Shown here in pieces: positions 1-4,430 of a stretch of DNA of 6,504 bases. Where the stretch lies: positions 1 to 6,504 of the forward strand of contig JAEWBF010000128.1 in assembly GCA_023391285.1 (NCBI GenBank), given 5' to 3'. Position numbers and translations under genes: made by a program. Positions within the stretch are counted from its first letter, which is position 1, and the number at the start of each line of letters is the position of its first letter. Origin of the DNA: Verrucomicrobiota bacterium (GTDB lineage Bacteria > Verrucomicrobiota > Verrucomicrobiia > Opitutales > Opitutaceae). Below the pieces are notes generated by a model, which was given only the letters and a program-made list of their open reading frames with translations, was not told where the DNA came from and did no database searches.

Positions 1-15
1 CCTATTAGGTTACAC
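1..15. repeat. Left palindrome of the HTH unit, cut by the window edge
   Basis: The first 15 bases, CCTATTAGGTTACAC, are identical to the first 15 bases of the reverse complement of the site at 435-455 once that site's outer six bases are removed. They therefore represent the right arm, the centre (T here) and four bases of the left arm of a 21-bp palindrome. The remaining six bases should lie just before the window. The site ends 3 nt before the GTG of the HTH gene. It could be an operator, an element end, or both. Confidence 0.7.
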
Positions 16-18
16 GAC

Positions 19-378
19 GTGACCCCCTATATTCACCCCAGAATCCAGCTCTGGCTCGAACTCGGTGGCATCCTGCTCGACGCCGCCGAAGTCAGCGCGA
101 AACACACCAAAAAGCTTCTGCAGCCCCGTCGGCGCGGCTCCTATACGACCCGCCGCCCTGGCATCGACTCGCCGTTGTGGAACATCTGCGCCTCGCTCCT
201 TCGCGAGGAACTCCGCCCGCTCGGCTCCAAGGTCCGCCTTGCTCGCTACCTCGGCATTCCGCGCCAGCGCCTCCATGACTTCCTCACCGGCCGCAGCCGA
301 CTGCCCGATGCCGAGCTCACCTTGCAGATGCTCGCATGGCTCTCGCACAAGCGCGCAGGCCGCGACATTTCATTGTAG
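19..378 (+). CDS. Small helix-turn-helix protein inside a palindrome-bounded unit
   Basis: The 119-residue basic protein has three visible parts. Residues 1-30 form an amphipathic start (TPYIHPRIQLWLELGG). Residues 32-48 are an Arg/Lys-rich linker (KLLQPRRRGSYTTRRPG). The C-terminal part from about residue 52 to 110 contains a Cro/LacI-like helix-turn-helix around 71-91 (VRLARYLGIPRQRLHDFLTG) followed by a closing helix (DAELTLQMLAWL). This suggests a DNA-binding protein, probably dimeric, but no target is known and I cannot assign a named family. The start is GTG at 19. The frame stays open to the window edge, but if the left palindrome is completed as expected, an in-frame TAA falls just upstream of position 1, leaving GTG 19 as the natural start. 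There is no Shine-Dalgarno and only 3 nt between the palindrome arm and the GTG, so translation may be leaderless or the true leader may lie elsewhere. A palindrome copy also follows 56 nt after the stop. Autoregulation through the palindrome is an inference. That the gene is real is supported by its coherent HTH fold pattern. Confidence 0.75.
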   Translation: MTPYIHPRIQLWLELGGILLDAAEVSAKHTKKLLQPRRRGSYTTRRPGIDSPLWNICASLLREELRPLGSKVRLARYLGIPRQRLHDFLTGRSRLPDAELTLQMLAWLSHKRAGRDISL

Positions 379-434
379 TCCCCCCCTTCGAGCGGGTCGC
401 GCGCGCCGGCTCTTCACAACGTCACATCCTGACA

Positions 435-455
435 GTGTAACCTAATAGGTTACAC
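435..455. repeat. Right palindrome of the HTH unit, perfect 10-bp arms
   Basis: The arms GTGTAACCTA and TAGGTTACAC are perfect reverse complements around one central A, giving a 21-bp site. It is conspicuously AT-richer than the surrounding DNA. It lies 56 nt after the HTH gene stop and 45 nt before the 3' end of the convergent glycosylase gene, so it is not upstream of any gene visible here. As RNA it could fold into a 9-bp stem with a 3-nt loop, but no U-tract follows, so a standard intrinsic terminator is unlikely. Its central base is the complement of that in the left copy, so the two copies are inverted relative to each other. Confidence 0.85.
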
Positions 456-500
456 CATCCGGAGCGATGGCCGGCACCGCCGTCCTTCGCTTGATCTCGG

Positions 501-1403
501 TCACGTTTCTCTCCGCGCTGTTTCCATCTCTTCGACCGTGCGCGGCCAGTCCCCTTTCAACAGCCGCGACAACGATCGATCCGCCAGCACCTTCCCTCCC
601 GTCTGGCACTTCGGACAATAATTCACCTCGTTCTCCGCGTAGCGTATCCGCTCCACCGTGACGCCGCAGACGGGGCATGGCTTCCCGAATTTTCCATGCA
701 CCGCCATCTGCGGATGAAACGCCGTCACTTTCTCCGGAAATTTCCCGTTCAGCTCTTTCCGCAGCCGCTCCGCCCACCGCGTCAACACCTCGCGCACCGC
801 TCTCCACAGCCGCTCGATCTCCGCCTTCCCCAACTTCTGCGTCAGCGCCACCGGCGACAACTTCGCCGCGTGCAGGATCTCATCCGAATACGCATTCCCG
901 ATCCCGCTAAAGGTCCGCGGATCCGTCAGCGCCCGTTTCAGCGTGTGATTCTCTCGCGTCAACGCCGCCGCAAACTCCTCCGCGCTCGCCTCCATCACTT
1001 CCAGTCCGCCCGGATCGTGTGCCCGCAACCCCGCTTCATCTTCCACCACATGCAAGGCCGCCCGCCGCGTGCTGCCCGCCTCTGTCAAGGTCAGCGCGCC
1101 CCTCGCAAACACCAGATGCGCGAGCGCATTCCTGGCCGTCGGCTTCGCTCCCGCATCCGCCCACTGCAACCGGCCCGCAATCATCAAGTGCATCACCAGC
1201 CAGCGCCCGCCTTCAAACCCGATCGCGATCCGCTTCCCCACCCGCCGCAACCGCTCGACCTTTCTTCCTTCCAACGAATTCACCGGCGGCACCGCCGTCC
1301 GCAGCACGAACATATCCAGAATCTGAATGCGCTCGAGCACCTGCCCCAGCACACGTTTTCCCAACCCCTCCACGTAGATCGTGATATCCGGATACTCAGG
1401 CAT
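501..1403 (-). CDS. Fpg/Nei-family DNA glycosylase (formamidopyrimidine-DNA glycosylase, MutM-like)
   Basis: The family excises oxidised bases (8-oxoguanine, formamidopyrimidines) and nicks the abasic site, in cytoplasmic base-excision repair. The 300-residue protein begins MPEYPD, so the catalytic N-terminal Pro2 and Glu3 are present. Lys57 sits in the expected beta-hairpin position (RRVGKR). The helix-two-turn-helix is around 155-185 (FSGIGNAYSDEILHAAKLSP). A zinc finger follows with Cys243, Cys246, Cys263 and Cys266 (C-x2-C-x16-C-x2-C, ending CQTGG). Length is somewhat above the usual 270 or so. Two departures from classical MutM are visible: the N-terminus reads MPEYPD rather than MPELPE, and the finger loop reads YAENEVNYC, with Asn259 where the usual DNA-contacting Arg of the GRxT motif sits. 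These look like marks of a distinct subfamily rather than decay, so substrate preference may differ, and I leave the symbol blank. Start ATG at 1403 is fixed by the catalytic Pro; no clear ribosome-binding site precedes it. Confidence 0.93.
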   Translation of the reverse strand: MPEYPDITIYVEGLGKRVLGQVLERIQILDMFVLRTAVPPVNSLEGRKVERLRRVGKRIAIGFEGGRWLVMHLMIAGRLQWADAGAKPTARNALAHLVFARGALTLTEAGSTRRAALHVVEDEAGLRAHDPGGLEVMEASAEEFAAALTRENHTLKRALTDPRTFSGIGNAYSDEILHAAKLSPVALTQKLGKAEIERLWRAVREVLTRWAERLRKELNGKFPEKVTAFHPQMAVHGKFGKPCPVCGVTVERIRYAENEVNYCPKCQTGGKVLADRSLSRLLKGDWPRTVEEMETARRET

Positions 1404-1425
1404 GATTCAGATGGCCCGCCAGTTT

Positions 1426-1461
1426 CGTGCTCTTGATCGTGACCGTAATCGTGCTCTCTTC
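1426..1461. repeat. Degenerate hexamer/12-mer tandem repeat in the divergent spacer
   Basis: Three 12-bp units start with CGTG (at 1426, 1438 and 1450). They can also be read as successive variants of a CGTRAT-like hexamer (CGTGCT, CTTGAT, CGTGAC, CGTAAT, CGTGCT). Pairwise agreement of units 1-2 and 1-3 is 8 of 12 bases. The tract lies between the start of the glycosylase gene and the start of the WD40 gene, where both promoters should be. No convincing -35/-10 pair was found in this 111-bp spacer on either strand. Function unknown; it may be a degenerate simple repeat. Confidence 0.5.
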
Positions 1462-1514
1462 AACTTCTCCGTCTTTCCTCGCCCGCCACGCCCGCGCCGC
1501 GTCCTCCTCGTCTT

Positions 1515-2573
1515 ATGAATCTCACCAAACACTGGGCCGCCCAACTCGACGACTACACCATCGACCTCGCCTGGTCGCCCGACGGCTCCCAGCTCGCCGC
1601 CGCCAGCGCTTCCGGCCCCATTTCGCTCTTCGCCGCCTCCGATGGCGTCCGCCACCACGACCTGCCCGGCCACCCCGACGGCACCAACTGTCTCGCCTGG
1701 CAGCCTCAACTCAAAACCCAAAACTCCGAACCCAAAACCCTGGCAACCGGCGGCCAGGACGGCACCGTCAAATTCTGGGACCCCACCGCCGGCCAACACA
1801 CCGCCACCGCCGAACTCGGCTCCACCTGGGTCGAACACCTCGCCTGGCGCCCCCAACCGTCCAGCTCTCAACCCTCGACTCTCAACGCTCAACGCCGCCT
1901 CCTCTTCGCCTCCGCCGGCAAAAACCTCTTCGCTCTCCGCCCCGACTCCTCTGTCGCTCACACCTTCAAACCCGCTCCGAAATCCATTTCCGCCCTCGCC
2001 TTCCAGCCCGCCGGCGGTTGCGCCGCCGTCGCCTACTTCGGCGGCGTGTGCCTCTGGGACGCCGACGATTTCATCGCGCAAAAAGAATTTCCCTACGGCA
2101 ACGGCATCGCCGCCCTCGTCTGGTCGCCCGACAACAAATGGCTCGTCTCCGGCAACCACGATCCTTCCGTGCACCTCTGGATTCCGGAGACCGACACCGA
2201 ATTCCACATGAGCGGCTACGAGGGAAAAGTGAAACACCTCTCCTTCGATCACACGTCGCGCTGGCTCGCGACCGGCGGCGGCCGCGACGCCTGCGTCTGG
2301 GACTGCAGCGGCGCCGGCCCCGAGGGCCGCGAGCCCGCCATGTTTCCTCACGACGCGCCCATCTGCGCCGTCGCCTTCCAAAACACCCACAGCCTTCTCG
2401 CCACCGCGAGCACCGACGGCGTCGTTCAACTTTGGAGCCCCGACCGCAAACAACCGCTCCGCGCCACCGTTCGCATGCCTGCCCCCGCCGCCAAACTGTC
2501 TTGGTCCCCCGATGATCGCCTCCTGGCCATCGGCACCGACAAAGGTCACGTCTTCGTCCTCAAATCCGACTAA
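1515..2573 (+). CDS. WD40-repeat beta-propeller protein
   Basis: The 352-residue protein is made of about seven WD40 blades. Recurring blade starts read AWSPDG (19-24), AWQPQ (61-65), AWRPQ (110-114), AFQPAG (162-167), VWSPDN (202-207), SFDHTSRW (243-250), AFQN (287-290) and SWSPDD (329-334). WD or LW strand ends occur near residues 88, 181, 221, 262 and 307, often after GG-x-D-G or similar turns. There is no signal peptide or membrane segment, so it is probably a cytoplasmic scaffold binding a partner protein; no enzymatic domain is attached. The partner cannot be named from this window. Two blades have loop expansions (residues 64-75 and 118-127) encoded by 7-bp tandem repeats. Start ATG at 1515 is immediately followed by the first blade; no Shine-Dalgarno is present and CCTCCT lies just upstream instead. 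It is transcribed away from the glycosylase and converges on the DUF481 gene. Confidence 0.9.
   Translation: MNLTKHWAAQLDDYTIDLAWSPDGSQLAAASASGPISLFAASDGVRHHDLPGHPDGTNCLAWQPQLKTQNSEPKTLATGGQDGTVKFWDPTAGQHTATAELGSTWVEHLAWRPQPSSSQPSTLNAQRRLLFASAGKNLFALRPDSSVAHTFKPAPKSISALAFQPAGGCAAVAYFGGVCLWDADDFIAQKEFPYGNGIAALVWSPDNKWLVSGNHDPSVHLWIPETDTEFHMSGYEGKVKHLSFDHTSRWLATGGGRDACVWDCSGAGPEGREPAMFPHDAPICAVAFQNTHSLLATASTDGVVQLWSPDRKQPLRATVRMPAPAAKLSWSPDDRLLAIGTDKGHVFVLKSD
1705..1739. repeat. Heptanucleotide tandem repeat, five units, inside the WD40 gene
   Basis: Five consecutive 7-bp units follow the pattern CNNAACY: CTCAACT, CAAAACC, CAAAACT, CCGAACC, CAAAACC. The tract encodes residues 64-75 of the WD40 protein (a polar QLKTQNSEPKT loop) right after AWQP, where other blades have a short SPDG turn. 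Confidence 0.75.
1867..1894. repeat. Heptanucleotide tandem repeat, four units, inside the WD40 gene
   Basis: Four 7-bp units, CTCAACC, CTCGACT, CTCAACG and CTCAACG, share the CTCRACN pattern and period with the tract at 1705-1739. They encode residues 118-127 (polar loop SQPSTLNAQ) just after AWRPQ, at the equivalent position of the next blade. Confidence 0.75.
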
Positions 2574-2586
2574 CTCCTCCAGTTGT

Positions 2587-2612
2587 AGGGCGGGGTCTCC
2601 TGACCCCGCCTT
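2587..2612. terminator. Strong hairpin between convergent genes, REP-like with a GTAG head
   Basis: GGCGGGGTC (2589-2597) pairs perfectly with GACCCCGCC (2602-2610) around a TCCT loop. The stem extends by G-U and A-U pairs on the plus strand. It lies 13 nt after the WD40 stop and about 20 nt from the 3' end of the minus-strand DUF481 gene, so it could act as a shared bidirectional terminator, although no U-tract follows on either strand. The bases GTAG (2585-2588) immediately before the palindrome match the head tetranucleotide of REP elements mobilised by RAYT transposases, so it may be a dispersed repeat. Confidence 0.7.
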
Positions 2613-2630
2613 CCCGCCCCCGCGTTCTCC

Positions 2631-3686
2631 TCAAAAATCCACGCCCAACAACAACCTCAGCCGCTCGTAATCCGCCGAGCGCACATCGGGGTTGTTGCGA
2701 CGGGTCTCGTGTCGCACGCCGACCGAAAGCGTTTCCGTCAATTTCTGGTTGATCTCGAACCGGTTCTCCCAGCCATCCGTTTGATCCGACACCGAGTAAT
2801 ACCACACGCCACGATTCGTCAGCGTTATCCGCCACGGTAGCTTTGCTTCGAACTCGGCGAACAACGACTCGATGTTCTCCGCAAAATGCTGGTTGGTCGG
2901 CGTCACCCAGGTATCGAACATGTTTTCCGAAATGCCCGCGCGCAGTTTCTGCGTCGGCGTATTCAAAAGATTGATGCCGACGCCGATCTCCTGCTGCAGC
3001 AGCACATAATCCGACGGCACGCCGCTCCGGTAATACGCCCGGTTCCACTCCATCGACGGGCGATAGTTCAAAAAAAACGTCCGCGGCAACTCGTGCCGCC
3101 ACGACGCGTAACCCTTCACCATGTCCGTCGCCGCCTTCTCGTTCACCGACGCGTAGTCGTAGCGCACGTTGAGCTGCACGTCGTCGTCCTCCCACTTCCG
3201 CTGCAGTTTCGCGTCCACCGTCATGCTGTTGTGATCCGCCACGTCCTGCAGCACTTCCGCACCCACGGACAACCGGCCGTGCCACGAACCGAACACCGAC
3301 TTCAACGCCCGCGCGAACTGCACCGGTGTGAACGGCCAGCGCTCCACCTCCACCTCCGCCTTCTCGTCCTTCGCCACCTCCGCCGCAATCATCGGCTCCG
3401 GCGGCTTCGCCAATATCAACTCCGCCTCCACGGCCGGCACGTGCAACAACCCGAAACGCACCGAACGAAACACCAGCGTGTCCCCCACGCGCTCCACGAA
3501 TCGTCCACGCACGCGATCCCCGTCCTTGTAAACCAATTCGTCCAACTCCACCTCCGCCCCCGCCACGCCCGCGGCCGGCTGCGCGGCGCCCGGATCCGCC
3601 GCCCACACCGCTATCCCGCCACTCCACAGCGCCCACGCGAACACGATCCGACCCAACCCTTTCAAAGTGAAAAGATTCAATGACAC
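2631..3686 (-). CDS. DUF481-type outer-membrane beta-barrel protein
   Basis: With the GTG start at 3686 the protein is 351 residues. It opens with a clean signal peptide (basic MSLNLFTLKGLGR, hydrophobic IVFAWALWSGGIAVW, cleavage near AVWA-AD). A small strand-rich segment follows at about 47-90 (ELVYKDGDRVRGRF... LVFRSVRFGLLHVP), as commonly precedes DUF481 domains. The barrel-like region from about 135 to 351 has alternating hydrophobic strands, many aromatic residues, and ends in Phe, as outer-membrane barrels do. The family is related to YdiY, a salt-induced outer-membrane protein; its substrate is unknown. Start choice: an ATG at 3737 and a TTG at 3785 are in frame, but they add a 17- to 33-residue hydrophilic extension ahead of the signal peptide. 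GTG 3686 is preceded by AGAGGG, and a TACAAT box on the minus strand sits only 5 nt before the ATG at 3737. The start is inferred; the gene itself is secure. It is divergent from the metal-uptake pair. Confidence 0.82.
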   Translation of the reverse strand: MSLNLFTLKGLGRIVFAWALWSGGIAVWAADPGAAQPAAGVAGAEVELDELVYKDGDRVRGRFVERVGDTLVFRSVRFGLLHVPAVEAELILAKPPEPMIAAEVAKDEKAEVEVERWPFTPVQFARALKSVFGSWHGRLSVGAEVLQDVADHNSMTVDAKLQRKWEDDDVQLNVRYDYASVNEKAATDMVKGYASWRHELPRTFFLNYRPSMEWNRAYYRSGVPSDYVLLQQEIGVGINLLNTPTQKLRAGISENMFDTWVTPTNQHFAENIESLFAEFEAKLPWRITLTNRGVWYYSVSDQTDGWENRFEINQKLTETLSVGVRHETRRNNPDVRSADYERLRLLLGVDF

Positions 3687-3742
3687 GCGCCCTCTGACGC
3701 CGCCTGAAATTTCCGGTTTCAACGAAATTTTCGTCATGTTGG

Positions 3743-3748
3743 ATTGTA
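3743..3748 (-). promoter_or_regulatory. Candidate -10 box for the DUF481 gene
   Basis: TACAAT on the minus strand matches TATAAT at five of six positions. No convincing -35 is seen at 16-18 bp upstream, where a hairpin lies instead. If used, transcription would begin about at the ATG at 3737, which favours the downstream GTG at 3686 or a leaderless message. Confidence 0.3.
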
Positions 3749-3763
3749 AGCACCCATCGCCAC

Positions 3764-3778
3764 AGGAGCGGGGCTCCT
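3764..3778. repeat. Short REP-like hairpin upstream of the DUF481 gene
   Basis: AGGAGC (3764-3769) and GCTCCT (3773-3778) form a perfect 6-bp stem around GGG. The core GCGGGG(T)CTCCT is shared with the hairpin at 2587-2612, suggesting a related dispersed repeat. It lies just beyond the DUF481 start region. Confidence 0.5.
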
Positions 3779-3811
3779 CCTGCAAACCATCCGCGCGCCC
3801 CTCGGGCGGCT

Positions 3812-3844
3812 CGACAGCGGTAACGGTGAGCTCGCACCGTGTCG
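3812..3844. repeat. Interrupted inverted repeat in the divergent intergenic region
   Basis: CGACA (3812-3816) plus CGGTG (3824-3828) is the reverse complement of CACCG (3835-3839) plus TGTCG (3840-3844). The left arm is interrupted by seven bases (GCGGTAA). The inner stem can also be read as ACGGTG/CACCGT with a 6-nt loop. The rest of the interval from about 3845 to 3965 shows no gene. The structure could be a repeat remnant or part of the DUF481 leader RNA; no known riboswitch consensus fits. Confidence 0.4.
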
Positions 3845-3965
3845 CACTTCCCCGTCCGTGAAAAGCCTCCGTTTCTTCTTCGCGGCATTTTTATCATTTT
3901 CGTCACTCTCCGATCCGCCGTTCGCGTCCGGAAACGCCGGAGCTTCTCGCCCCCCTTGACGACTT

Positions 3966-3980
3966 CGGCATAATACGCCG
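3966..3980. promoter_or_regulatory. Imperfect palindrome overlapping a possible -10, ahead of the His-rich gene
   Basis: CGGCATAATACGCCG is a palindrome with one mismatched pair besides the central base. It contains CATAAT (five of six to TATAAT) 22 nt before the ATG at 3997. TTGACG at 3956 is only 7 bp upstream of that box, too close for a standard -35. Because the genes downstream look like metal uptake, a Zur/Fur-type repressor site is conceivable, but it does not match a consensus I can name. Confidence 0.25.
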
Positions 3981-3996
3981 CAAACACGACCGCTGC

Positions 3997-4326
3997 ATGG
4001 CGTCTGCCGTCAACCACCACCCCCGCGCTCCGCTCTTCCGCCGCCTCGTCGCGGCGCTGAGCATCGCGCTGCTGCTGTTGTTGAACGCCGCCGCCGCCAG
4101 CCCCGCGCTGCACGAGCACCTGCATGAGCACGAGGTCGACCACACGTCCGCCTCGCACACCTGCGCCGTCGTGTTTTTCGGAAATGGCCTCGTCCTCGAC
4201 GCGACGCCCGTCGAGGCCGCGCCCCCCGCCCCGTCTTTCACTCGCTTTGCGCCGCGCGCGACGACCGTCGTATTCGCCGCGCCTCATCACCGGCTCCCTC
4301 CCGGACGCGGCCCGCCCGCGTGCTGA
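3997..4326 (+). CDS. Small exported His-rich protein, DUF2946-like, likely metal-linked
   Basis: The 109-residue product has a typical export signal: basic residues to Arg16, a hydrophobic core at 17-34 (LVAALSIALLLLLNAAAA) and a probable cleavage after SPA at about 37. The mature part starts with a His/Glu cluster (LHEHLHEHEVDHTSASHTC; His at 39, 41, 43, 45, 49, 54 and Cys56), which could bind zinc, copper or another divalent metal. Two more His lie near residue 97 and the end is Pro-rich (RLPPGRGPPAC). The size, the signal-plus-HxH-C pattern and the RxPP tail resemble DUF2946-type small periplasmic proteins; this is a resemblance, not a firm assignment. It is 104 nt upstream of the TonB receptor on the same strand, so co-transcription is likely. 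A role in trapping or delivering metal for the receptor is inferred. No Shine-Dalgarno is visible before the ATG. Confidence 0.7.
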   Translation: MASAVNHHPRAPLFRRLVAALSIALLLLLNAAAASPALHEHLHEHEVDHTSASHTCAVVFFGNGLVLDATPVEAAPPAPSFTRFAPRATTVVFAAPHHRLPPGRGPPAC

Positions 4327-4430
4327 GCTAACCCGCGTCGTCCGCATCGCGCCGGTCCCCGGCGGATGCTTCGCCTGCTCGTCACTGCGCCCCGCGCGCA
4401 GCGGCTCACGTCCGTTCACTCAGCACCGCC

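Noticed and set aside
429..456. A sigma70 promoter using CTGACA at 429 and TACACC at 451
   Set aside because: The -10 matches only three of six bases and no gene starts downstream on the plus strand; the next gene is convergent.
3738..3870. A cobalamin-type riboswitch on the minus strand, because GGGGAAG and CGGTGCGAG occur close together
   Set aside because: The B12 box (GCCACTG-like) and the conserved core spacing are absent; only short coincidental matches are present.
3956..3974. TTGACG and CATAAT as a -35/-10 pair
   Set aside because: The spacer is only 7 bp, far below the 16-18 bp needed, so only the -10-like box is kept as a weak candidate.
2560..4419. A 619-codon open frame on the minus strand, plus other long frames opposite the WD40 and receptor genes (for example 1407-2549 and 5628-6419 minus)
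   Set aside because: They are shadows in high-GC DNA: low-complexity Gly/Arg/Ala-rich products, overlapping strongly supported genes, with no recognisable domain.
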